DNA of 64,000 nucleotides from Paenibacillus soyae. Its GTDB lineage: Bacteria; Bacillota; Bacilli; Paenibacillales; Paenibacillaceae. Positions within the stretch are counted from its first letter, which is position 1. The number at the start of each line of letters is the position of its first letter. Shown here one piece after another: positions 50,136-57,471 of the stretch. The stretch is from the NCBI RefSeq assembly GCF_024623455.1, contig NZ_JANIPJ010000013.1, forward strand, positions 62,001 through 126,000, in the 5' to 3' direction. Under the pieces are notes generated by a model. The model saw nothing but the letters and a program-made list of their open reading frames with translations. It was not told where the DNA came from and ran no database searches. A program made the position numbers and the translations under genes.

Positions 50136-53100
50136 ATGACAGGTAAAAGGTTGCGAATGAACAAAAGCCTGCTTATCCTGATGGCGGTCATGCTGTTCAT
50201 CATGACGGCGGCGGTGACGCCGGAGTCATCGGCGAATACGGCCGGCGTGACAGCGGCGGAAGCGGCGGAGAGCTATTCGTTCGAGGCGGAGGCCGCGGGC
50301 AACGCGTTGTCCGGCAAAGCCGAGATCAAAGACTGCCAGACGGCGACCGATTGCTCGGGCGGGCAGCTGGTCGGCGGGCTGTGGGGCGGATCGTCCTTGA
50401 CGTTTAACGGCGTTAACGTAGCGGAAGCGGGCGTCTATACGATGACCGTCCACTACATATCGGGCGATCCGCGGCCGTTTCAGCTCACCGTGAACGGGGG
50501 CGGAACCGACTCGTATAACCCGCCGGCTACGGCGAGCTGGGAGACGCTCGGCGCCTACGAGCTGCAGCTGGAGCTGCAGGCGGGCGACAACGTGCTGACG
50601 TTCGCCGACGGCGGCGGCTATTCGCCGGACATCGACCGGATCGAGCTGCGCCTGTCCGGAAATGGCGGCGGTTCGGGCGAACCTGGCGAGGGGGCGGTCT
50701 ATGAGGCGGAAGCCTCAGTGAACGAATGGACGGGCAACGCGTCGGTGTCCGCCTGCCAGACGGCGACCGGCTGCTCGGGCGGCCTTAAGGTCGGCAATCT
50801 GTGGGGCGGCTCCACGCTGCAGTTCAACGATGTCATGGCCGAGGAAGGGGGCGTGTATACGCTGAGCGTCTTCTATATATCGGGCGATCCGCGGCCGGTA
50901 TCGGTCTCGGTTAATGACGGAGCGGCCGAAAATTACGCATTCCCGAAAACGGCCGACTGGGATTCGCTCGGCGTCTTCCGCGTCGAAATCGAGCTGAGAC
51001 AAGGGGCGAACACAATTACGTTCGACGATGACGGCGGCTGGTCGCCGGACATCGACAAGATCGAGGTGGCCGCGAGCGGCGGCTCCGGCGAGGATCCGGG
51101 TCCCGTCGACGATATCGGCCTGATCGGCGATGCCGTCCGCTCGGACAAATTCGGTTCGATCCGCGTGACCGAGCATGAGAAGGGCGCCGTGTTCGCGACG
51201 CGGAATTACGCGATCACGTTCAACACGGAGTCCGGCTTGTCCGCTATCGCGTGGGACGGCAAGACGCTCATTAAGGGCGCGTATGCCAGCGCTCAAGTTG
51301 GCGATCAGCTGCTCGACAGCCGCAAGTATGACGAGCATCTGTTCCAGCTCCGCGGCGTCGAGCGCATCAAGGACGGTCACGGCAAGGGCATTCGCCTGAC
51401 GGTCGAAAATCGCGCCGAAGGGCTGCCGACGATGAAGCAGACGTACCAGCTGTACGAGGATTTGCCTTATTTCCTCGTGTCGCAGGAGCTCGTCAGCGAG
51501 ACGCCGATCCGCTCCAACGACATGGCGCCATTCGCGGTGCACGCGGCAGGCGGCGTCGATATCGGCAGCTACGGCGACAACCGCGTGCTCATCACGCCGT
51601 TCGATAACGACATGTGGTCGCGCTATCAGGCGCGCACGATTAATACGTCGCTCAACAACGACAACTACGTCAGCTCCGAGATGACGGCTGTGTACGACAA
51701 CGTCAGCCGGAACGGGTTCGTCATCGGCTCCGTCACGCATGACGTATGGAAGACGGGCATCTACTGGAGCGGCTCGGACGATAGGCTGAACAAGCTGAAG
51801 GTGTACGGCGGATTTACGTCCGTAACGTCCACGCACGATACGCTGGAGCATGGCTACGTAGAAGGAACGACGCTGAAATCGCCGCAGGTTATGATCGGCT
51901 ATTACGACGATTACCGCGACGGGCTCGAAGGCTACGGCGAGGCCAATGCCGCCGTCGCTCCGCCGCTCGCATTCGGCAAGGGCGTGCCATCCGGCGTGCC
52001 TGTCGGCTGGAACAGCTGGGGCGCGTACGAGAGCTCCCTCAGCTACGACAAGGTCGTGGCGGTATCGGACTTTTTCGAAGAGCATATTCAGAAGACGTTC
52101 AACAACAAAGGCACCGTGTACATCAACATGGACTCGTATTGGGATAACTTGACGGACCAGCAGCTGCGGGACGCGGTGAAGATCATTCGCGGCAACGGGC
52201 AGAAGGCCGGCATCTATTACGGGCCGTTCGTCTATTGGGGCGACAATATGGAGCAGCCGGTCGAAGGCACGGACGGGAAGTACACGTACGGCGACATTAT
52301 CCTGCGCGACGAAGCGGGCCAGCCGCTGCCGAAGGTGGACGGCGCGTACGCGATCGACCCGACGCATCCGGGGGCGAAGCAGCGGGTAGAGCATATTTTC
52401 GGGCGGTTCCTGGATTACGGCTTCGAATATATCAAGATCGACTTCCTGAGCCACGGCTCCTTCGAGGGCGTACACTACGATCCGAAGGTGACGACGGGCA
52501 TTCAGGCGTACAATGAGGGCATGGCGCACATCAACGAAACGCTGAAGGGCCGGATGTTCATCAGCGCGTCGATCGCGCCGCTGTTCCCGAGCCAGTACGC
52601 GCACGCGAGACGCATCTCGTGCGATATCGACGGCTCGCTCTTCCGAACGGAGTACCAGCTGAACAATCTGACATACGGCTGGTGGCAGAACGGAACGATC
52701 TACCGCTATACCGACCCGGACTACATGACGCTGGTCAAAGGCGGATCGTATAACGCCGCCCAGTCGCGCGTCAACGCCGCGGCCATCTCCGGCACCGTGT
52801 TCATGAGCTCGGACGATGTAAGCAATCCCGAGGCGCAGGAGCTGATGAAGGCGCTGCTGACGAACAAGGACGTAAACCAAGTCGCGCTGCTCGGCGAGGC
52901 GTTCCGTCCGGTCGAGGGCAATACGGGAACCGCGGCGGCGGACGTATTCGTCCTGAAGGACAAGAAGGACTACTATTTGGCGGTATTTAACTACGCGAAC
53001 GAACCCGCCGCCAAGACGATCGATCTGGCGCGAGCGCTCGGCATTCCGGCTACCGCCATGGCGGAGCTGACAGACGTATGGACGGGCGAGAGGACGGGGG

Positions 53101-53177
53101 CGCAAGGCACGCTCGCCGTTGATTTGGAAGCGGGCCAGTCGAAGCTGTATAAGGTGAAGGTGAAGGTGAAGAAATAG
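50136..53177 (+). CDS. Secreted GH27-type alpha-galactosidase with two CBMs
   Basis: A 1013-residue exported enzyme. Signal peptide: KSLLILMAVMLFIMTAAV. Two related CBM35/CBM6-like modules follow (about 45-175 and 190-315; each has CQTATxCSGG, LWGGSxLxF and YISGDPRP). A beta-sandwich region (about 335-615) leads to a clan GH-D barrel beginning VGWNSWGAYESSLSYDKV. The likely nucleophile is D769 (YIKIDFLSHG) and acid/base D830 (RISCDIDGS). A C-terminal beta domain ends in basic residues. Clan GH-D covers alpha-galactosidases and related enzymes; exact specificity is not readable. ATG 50136 follows AAGGAAGG, and a cre-like site upstream suggests catabolite control. Confidence 0.85.
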   Translation: MTGKRLRMNKSLLILMAVMLFIMTAAVTPESSANTAGVTAAEAAESYSFEAEAAGNALSGKAEIKDCQTATDCSGGQLVGGLWGGSSLTFNGVNVAEAGVYTMTVHYISGDPRPFQLTVNGGGTDSYNPPATASWETLGAYELQLELQAGDNVLTFADGGGYSPDIDRIELRLSGNGGGSGEPGEGAVYEAEASVNEWTGNASVSACQTATGCSGGLKVGNLWGGSTLQFNDVMAEEGGVYTLSVFYISGDPRPVSVSVNDGAAENYAFPKTADWDSLGVFRVEIELRQGANTITFDDDGGWSPDIDKIEVAASGGSGEDPGPVDDIGLIGDAVRSDKFGSIRVTEHEKGAVFATRNYAITFNTESGLSAIAWDGKTLIKGAYASAQVGDQLLDSRKYDEHLFQLRGVERIKDGHGKGIRLTVENRAEGLPTMKQTYQLYEDLPYFLVSQELVSETPIRSNDMAPFAVHAAGGVDIGSYGDNRVLITPFDNDMWSRYQARTINTSLNNDNYVSSEMTAVYDNVSRNGFVIGSVTHDVWKTGIYWSGSDDRLNKLKVYGGFTSVTSTHDTLEHGYVEGTTLKSPQVMIGYYDDYRDGLEGYGEANAAVAPPLAFGKGVPSGVPVGWNSWGAYESSLSYDKVVAVSDFFEEHIQKTFNNKGTVYINMDSYWDNLTDQQLRDAVKIIRGNGQKAGIYYGPFVYWGDNMEQPVEGTDGKYTYGDIILRDEAGQPLPKVDGAYAIDPTHPGAKQRVEHIFGRFLDYGFEYIKIDFLSHGSFEGVHYDPKVTTGIQAYNEGMAHINETLKGRMFISASIAPLFPSQYAHARRISCDIDGSLFRTEYQLNNLTYGWWQNGTIYRYTDPDYMTLVKGGSYNAAQSRVNAAAISGTVFMSSDDVSNPEAQELMKALLTNKDVNQVALLGEAFRPVEGNTGTAAADVFVLKDKKDYYLAVFNYANEPAAKTIDLARALGIPATAMAELTDVWTGERTGAQGTLAVDLEAGQSKLYKVKVKVKK

Positions 53178-53196
53178 CGTAACAATTTTAATAAAA

Positions 53197-53241
53197 CTCC
53201 GGCTTGCGGAACCGATGGTTCGAGCAGCCGGAGCTTTTTTT
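53197..53241 (+). terminator. Rho-independent terminator
   Basis: CTCCGGCT (53197-53204) pairs with AGCCGGAG (53226-53233); C and T7 follow. Confidence 0.9.
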
Positions 53242-53285
53242 GCGCGCGTTTCCCGCAGATTGCAGATATTCTATTGGTTTATATA

Positions 53286-53315
53286 TTGACATGATATATA
53301 TTGGTCTGATATAGT
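53286..53315 (+). promoter_or_regulatory. Promoter of the PadR/SDR unit
   Basis: TTGACA (53286-53291) and TATAGT (53310-53315), spacer 18 nt. The flanks repeat ATATA/GATATA/TGATATAG motifs that could be the PadR operator. Confidence 0.6.
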
Positions 53316-53371
53316 CTGATCAACAACATATACAATTATTTCTAGTTTTATGACAGGGAGGACCAACTAAC

Positions 53372-53908
53372 TTGAACAGTCAGGATGTTATTTTAGGCAT
53401 GCTTATGAAAGAAGCGTTGACCGGCTACCAAATCAAGCAGTTACTGGAGGATGTGTTCTCCAATTTTTTCACCTCTAGCTACGGAACGATTTATCCCACC
53501 CTTGCACGAATGGAGAAGGAGGGGTTGATCACGAAGGAGAACGTGCTCCAGGACGGTAAGCCTAACAAGAATCTATTAAATATAACGCCTAAGGGAAGAG
53601 AGCATTTTAACGCTTACCTGCTAGCCCCGCTGGAGGCGGACAGCATCAGGAAATCCGATTTTATGATGCGGCTTTATTTTGGCGAATTCGTGGGGTATGA
53701 CAAGGTCATTAGTTGGCTCAAGCAAGCTCAAGAGGAGTCGCAAAAGAAGTTAGACCAATTGCTGGGGCAATATTCGCTTTATAAAGATGAAATGCATCCC
53801 GCCCAGGTCATCTGCATCCAAATCGGGATTGAAGAGTATAAGGCTAAGCTTGCAACGATTGCCGAGGGGGTGGTGAGGCTGGAGAAGCTCGTGCAAGAGC
53901 AGGTCTGA
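53372..53908 (+). CDS. PadR-family regulator (long type)
   Basis: A 178-residue PadR protein: N-terminal winged helix (ILGMLMKEALTGYQIKQLLEDVFSNFFTSSYGTIYPTLARMEKEGLI) and a C-terminal helical dimer domain of the VirR-like type. TTG start at 53372 with GGGAGG about 11 nt before. It is 35 nt upstream of an SDR gene on the same strand, a common pairing in which PadR represses a detoxifying enzyme in response to small aromatic or oxidised compounds; that function is inference. Confidence 0.9.
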   Translation: MNSQDVILGMLMKEALTGYQIKQLLEDVFSNFFTSSYGTIYPTLARMEKEGLITKENVLQDGKPNKNLLNITPKGREHFNAYLLAPLEADSIRKSDFMMRLYFGEFVGYDKVISWLKQAQEESQKKLDQLLGQYSLYKDEMHPAQVICIQIGIEEYKAKLATIAEGVVRLEKLVQEQV

Positions 53909-53943
53909 ACGCGGGGAATTCAATCGATTATAGGAGGAATGTT

Positions 53944-54762
53944 ATGAAAACGATTTTTATCACCGGTGCTTCAACGGGAATAGGCAGGGCCGCAGTCAAA
54001 CATTTTGCCGAAAGAGGCTGGAACGTGGCAGCCACGATGCGCTCGCCCGAACGGGAGACGGAATTCCTTTCCTTACATAATGTGCTGGTGCTGAGGCTCG
54101 ACGTGGAGAAAGAGGAGACGATTCAATCTGCGTTAGCGGAGGCGATCGGGCGGTTTGGCCAAGTCGATGTTCTTCTTAATAACGCCGGGTATGGAACCAT
54201 GGGGCTTATCGAAGCGGCTACGGAAGAGCAGATGAGAAGACAGTTTGAAGTGAACGTTTTTGGTCTGATCCGAATGACAAAAGCCATGCTGCCGCATTTT
54301 AGATCCAATCAAGAAGGAATGCTGATCAATATCTCTTCCATGGGCGGGAGAGTGACCTTCCCTACGATGTCCCTGTATCATGCCTCCAAATTTGCGGTGG
54401 AGGGCTTCTCCGAGTCGGTATCCTATGAATTGGCATCGCAAAACATCAAAGTCAAATTGATTGAACCGGGCGCGATCAAAACGGACTTTGGCGGAAGATC
54501 GATGGAGTTCTTCTTTGACGAGGCATTAACGGACTATAAGCCATTCACTACTGCGTTTCGGAGTAAATTGGGCGAGATGGAGAAACAGCCAACCTATGCT
54601 TCGCCTCCGGAAATCGTTGCCGAAACCATCTTCGAAGCGGCCACGGACGGTACGAATCGATTCCGGTATGTAGTAGGGGAGGATGCCAAGATGCTCATTC
54701 ATATGAAAGAAAATACGGATGAAGTGGAGTATCTGACGAATATAGGCCGGCATTTTTCTTGA
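53944..54762 (+). CDS. Classical short-chain dehydrogenase/reductase
   Basis: A 272-residue SDR with intact motifs: TGASTGIGR cofactor site, LLNNAGYG, the active-site Ser in INISSMGG and YHASK as the Tyr/Lys pair, then EPGAIKTDFGG. The basic residue after the second strand (MRSPER) suggests NADP(H). AGGAGG precedes the ATG. It probably belongs to one transcript with the PadR gene. Substrate unknown. Confidence 0.9.
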   Translation: MKTIFITGASTGIGRAAVKHFAERGWNVAATMRSPERETEFLSLHNVLVLRLDVEKEETIQSALAEAIGRFGQVDVLLNNAGYGTMGLIEAATEEQMRRQFEVNVFGLIRMTKAMLPHFRSNQEGMLINISSMGGRVTFPTMSLYHASKFAVEGFSESVSYELASQNIKVKLIEPGAIKTDFGGRSMEFFFDEALTDYKPFTTAFRSKLGEMEKQPTYASPPEIVAETIFEAATDGTNRFRYVVGEDAKMLIHMKENTDEVEYLTNIGRHFS

Positions 54763-54791
54763 AATTTACGTTATCGGCTAAAACGAAAACG

Positions 54792-54822
54792 CAGGGCATC
54801 CTTTCGGGGATGCCCTGTTCTC
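54792..54822. terminator. Bidirectional terminator
   Basis: CAGGGCATCC (54793-54802) pairs with GGATGCCCTG (54809-54818). A-rich before and T-rich after; between convergent genes. Confidence 0.85.
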
Positions 54823-54823
54823 C

Positions 54824-55213
54824 TTAGCAGAAGCAATCCGGTTTGTGCTTCGGCTGCGCCTCGGTTGACTGTTGCTGTTCTTGAGGCCCGCCTTCTTCAT
54901 AGGCAACCAACGAATGGGTCGCATGGCTCAGCACGGCGCCCGCGCGCGTACAAGCGGCGACGAGAACCGCTTCGAATATTTCCTCGCGCGTTCCGCCAAG
55001 AGACTGAAACTTTTTGACATGCGCGTCAATGCAGTAAGGACAGCCCGTTACATGGGAGACGGCGATCGCAATGAGTTCTTTCGTTCGCAAGGGTATTCCC
55101 TTCAGCTCCTCATACACCTGATGCTCGAAGGTCAAATACGATTGGGCGGCTTCCGGCGCAAGTCGAATAAGGTCGGGAATCCGTCTCAAGTTATTGCTGT
55201 CATAGTAGTTCAT
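54824..55213 (-). CDS. AhpD-like carboxymuconolactone decarboxylase-family protein
   Basis: A 129-residue helical protein with the AhpD-type redox core TGCPYCIDAHVKKFQSLGG (CxxC followed by the His of CxxxH) and AVLVAACTRAGAVLSHA. The family covers alkylhydroperoxidase helpers. A Cys-containing low-complexity tail ends the protein (KPDCFC). Its ATG overlaps the stop of the DUF2892 gene by 4 nt, so the two are co-translated, and a Crp/Fnr-type gene lies just upstream on the same strand; an oxidative-stress or redox role is plausible. Confidence 0.9.
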   Translation of the reverse strand: MNYYDSNNLRRIPDLIRLAPEAAQSYLTFEHQVYEELKGIPLRTKELIAIAVSHVTGCPYCIDAHVKKFQSLGGTREEIFEAVLVAACTRAGAVLSHATHSLVAYEEGGPQEQQQSTEAQPKHKPDCFC

Positions 55214-55419
55214 CGGCGATGCGGCCCCCCGTCATTCCGGTAAGTGCTGATGCCAAGCAACCTGTAGACAAAGCAAGTCCCAAGGGCAGTTGTCGCCAAG
55301 GGGATCACTCCCAGCAAACCGACGTACCGCCAACCGGAATCCGCTTGGAAGAATACAACCAGCATGCCGATACCGAGTAAGAGACGCACGGATCGGTCGA
55401 GACCGCTAAGATTTTTCAA
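55210..55419 (-). CDS. DUF2892 small membrane protein
   Basis: A 69-residue protein with two membrane helices and the DUF2892 pattern (GLDRSVRLLLGIGMLVVFF, then GLLGVIPLATTALGTCFVYRLLGIST). In other bacteria this domain accompanies rhodanese or redox proteins. TTG start at 55419 behind GAGGTG. It is between a Crp/Fnr gene and an AhpD-like gene, all on the minus strand. Confidence 0.85.
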   Translation of the reverse strand: MKNLSGLDRSVRLLLGIGMLVVFFQADSGWRYVGLLGVIPLATTALGTCFVYRLLGISTYRNDGGPHRR

Positions 55420-55484
55420 CTCGTATCACCTCGGGTAGAAGTTTGGATTCGAGCTTATCTTAGCAGCATCCCGCGGCGCGTTCC

Positions 55485-55497
55485 GTGACTAAGTCAC
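55485..55497. promoter_or_regulatory. Palindrome before DUF2892/AhpD-like unit
   Basis: GTGACTAAGTCAC is a perfect 13-bp palindrome (6-bp arms, 1-nt centre) that overlaps the stop codon of the Crp/Fnr gene and lies 66 nt before the DUF2892 start. The TGTGAC half matches Crp-like half sites, but the spacing is shorter than the classical one. Confidence 0.45.
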
Positions 55498-56168
55498 AAT
55501 GCCTCGTCTCGAAGAACCTGGAGTAACCGGTCCCGGTCCAAAACTTGGATGTATCCTCTGCCCTGGGCAATCAGACGCTTCTCGGCCAACGCCTTCAGAG
55601 CGCGGCTAACGACTTCTCTGGCGGTACCGAGCTCAATGGCAGCTTGTTCGTGCGTAATGCTGAGGGTCGCGCGGTTCTCGTCGGTGTGTGATAGCAGGTA
55701 GTCAGCGACTCGATACGTGATCGGCCGGAACGCAATATGGTCGAGCAGGGTCATGACGGACGTGATTCGCTCAACCATTTGGCCGAAAATAAATTGCTTC
55801 AGCGGTTGGCCGACTTCGATCCACTGCTTGAACAGCGGGATCGGTACGAGCAGCACTTCCGTTTCCGCCTCAATCTCCGCGGATGCTTCATAGGGGGTAT
55901 CCCCTAAAATGCTAGCCATCATGAGGACGCAGTTCTGGCCGCCCTGCACGCGATAAAGGGTAATTTCCCTGCCTTGATCATTGACCTTGAAGATGCGAAC
56001 CGAGCCGCTCAGAACAAACACGGCATGCTGAAGCATATGGCCCTCTCGGATAGAATGGGGCGTGCTTGGCGAGACAGTTCGAACCTCGCACGGCATCCAA
56101 TACGAGTCGGGAATCGAGGACAAGCAGGGGAACAGAGTAGAGGCTTTTTCTTTCATGGTAGGATGCAT
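55494..56168 (-). CDS. Crp/Fnr-family regulator
   Basis: A 224-residue regulator: an N-terminal cyclic-nucleotide-binding-type barrel (HAVFVLSGSVRIFKVNDQGREITLYRVQGGQNCVL) and a C-terminal winged helix (YLLSHTDENRATLSITHEQAAIELGTAREVVSRALKALAEKRLI). Two Cys near the N-terminus (FPCLS, MPCEV) might bind a redox cofactor, though the four-Cys Fnr set is not present. I start at ATG 56168 behind GGAGG. It is 17 nt after a methyltransferase gene and upstream of the DUF2892/AhpD-like pair. Confidence 0.9.
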   Translation of the reverse strand: MHPTMKEKASTLFPCLSSIPDSYWMPCEVRTVSPSTPHSIREGHMLQHAVFVLSGSVRIFKVNDQGREITLYRVQGGQNCVLMMASILGDTPYEASAEIEAETEVLLVPIPLFKQWIEVGQPLKQFIFGQMVERITSVMTLLDHIAFRPITYRVADYLLSHTDENRATLSITHEQAAIELGTAREVVSRALKALAEKRLIAQGRGYIQVLDRDRLLQVLRDEAL

Positions 56169-56185
56169 AATAGAAGCCTCCGGTC

Positions 56186-56971
56186 TTACGCCTTTTTTCG
56201 GGCGGTCACAATGGGCTGGTAATAGCCTGATTCCGACGGCATAGACCATTCGATATCCGTAAATCCGGCTCTACTCAGAATAGGAGTAAGCTCTTCTCTC
56301 AAGAGAGCTCTGTATCTCGTTTGGTTATGCTTGGTTATCCATTGCCCGTTCGTTTCTTGAATGACGAAATGGTTGGTCTGATAGGTTTTCGCATCATCGG
56401 CCCAGTCCCAAACCTGAAAGACAATTCGCTTGCCATTGTCGAAGATGCGCGGCTCTGTAGCTTTAGGCTTTTCTTCCGCCAGCTCATTGTAGTCCCTTAT
56501 CGTAAGGAGAAGAAGGCCGCCAGGCTTCACTTTTGCATACAGGTTGTTTACGGCCAGATATAAATCTTCATCCGTCAAAAGGTGCGGGATGGCATTATCC
56601 GCGGAAAGTACAACATCATAAACGCCGGAAACATCCTTCGCTAATGTACGAAAATCAGCTACCCCGAAGCTTATCTCGACCCCGAAGGCTTGTGCCTCTT
56701 TTGCCGCTCTTTCAATGGCAGCCGGGCTTAAATCCGTCCCCGTTACTTGAAACCCGTGAGCAGCCAACCCTATGGCTTGCGTGCCAATACCACAGGAGCA
56801 ATCTAGAAGAGAGGCGCCTTCTTTGCCAAGACTCGCTAATTTGGAATGAATAAATGAGCTTAAAACCTCGCCCTGCCATGAAACGGTATGATGCCAATCC
56901 GCGAAAATAAGATGGTAATCATCAGCCAGACCATCATAAAAACCTACAACAGACTCTTCCAGTATACTCAC
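56186..56971 (-). CDS. Class I SAM-dependent methyltransferase
   Basis: A 261-residue Rossmann-type methyltransferase: motif I SLLDCSCGIGTQAIGLAAHG, acidic TGTDLSPAAIERA, and DVVLSADNAIPHLL for the next strand; the C-terminal sheet is complete. The G-rich loop reads CSCGIG, with Cys in place of the more usual Gly or Ala. Substrate unknown. GTG start at 56971. Same strand and close to the Crp/Fnr gene, perhaps co-transcribed. Confidence 0.9.
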   Translation of the reverse strand: MSILEESVVGFYDGLADDYHLIFADWHHTVSWQGEVLSSFIHSKLASLGKEGASLLDCSCGIGTQAIGLAAHGFQVTGTDLSPAAIERAAKEAQAFGVEISFGVADFRTLAKDVSGVYDVVLSADNAIPHLLTDEDLYLAVNNLYAKVKPGGLLLLTIRDYNELAEEKPKATEPRIFDNGKRIVFQVWDWADDAKTYQTNHFVIQETNGQWITKHNQTRYRALLREELTPILSRAGFTDIEWSMPSESGYYQPIVTARKKA

Positions 56972-57075
56972 CGCCCGCTACTCTTTGTTTTCAATGGTAA
57001 TTCGACGGCGCTTGATCAATACCTTCCTGTTAATTCCATAAAACGGGATGACGATTTGCCGAAGCTTTAAGCAGC

Positions 57076-57260
57076 TAACGGAACTCACAGACCTTATCTG
57101 CGCTTAAAATCGCAAATATGGACTTCTAACGGAACCACAGGACCTTATTCGGCCGAAAGAGGCTTGTCCACCGCCAAAATGGTGCGAATAGCGGCTGTCA
57201 GTTCCGCTAAAAGCTACATACCACCGGAAATAGAGGGAATAACGTCTGTGGGTTCCGTTA
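57076..57260. repeat. 184-bp dispersed palindromic repeat, copy C
   Basis: Outer arms TAACGGAACTCACAGAC (57076-57092) and GTCTGTGGGTTCCGTTA (57244-57260), inner arms CTAACGGAACCACAGG at about 57127 and CAGTTCCGCTAAAAG at about 57199. It shares long stretches with copy A (CCTTATCTGCGCTTAAAAT, TTGTCCACCxCCA, ATGGTGC, AATAGCGGC). It lies in the gap 56972-57450, whose other half is the tandem repeat at 57281. Confidence 0.85.
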
Positions 57261-57280
57261 GCCGTTAGCATTAGGCAGGC

Positions 57281-57471
57281 GCTCCGACACCTCTCCTCTG
57301 CACCTCGAACCAGCCCAACGTTACCTCCTCTGCACCGAGCCAATCCGCCGTTAACTCCTCTGTACTCGAACAAATCCGCCGTTACTTTCTCTGTACCCCG
57401 AACCAGGCCCGCCACGCCTTCCCCGGCACCACGAACCAAACCCGCCGCCGCTACTTCCCCGGCACTCGAAT
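57281..57471. repeat. Degenerate tandem repeats (about six units of 29-33 bp)
   Basis: On the minus strand, six diverged units of the form TTCGxGGTxCxGxGGAAGTxxCGGCGG follow one another directly from the last codons of the YesM-type gene. The unit nearest the gene contains its C-terminal codons and stop, so the array looks like repeated duplication of the gene end, decaying with distance. Confidence 0.65.

Noticed and set aside
50715..53105. A 796-codon open frame on the minus strand
   Set aside because: It is the mirror of the GH27-type gene, produced by GC-rich codon bias. Its translation is Arg/Val/Asp-rich low-information sequence with no domain, and it has no ribosome binding site.
57281..57471. 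The tandem array as a possible CRISPR
   Set aside because: Units are adjacent without unique spacers and are strongly diverged.
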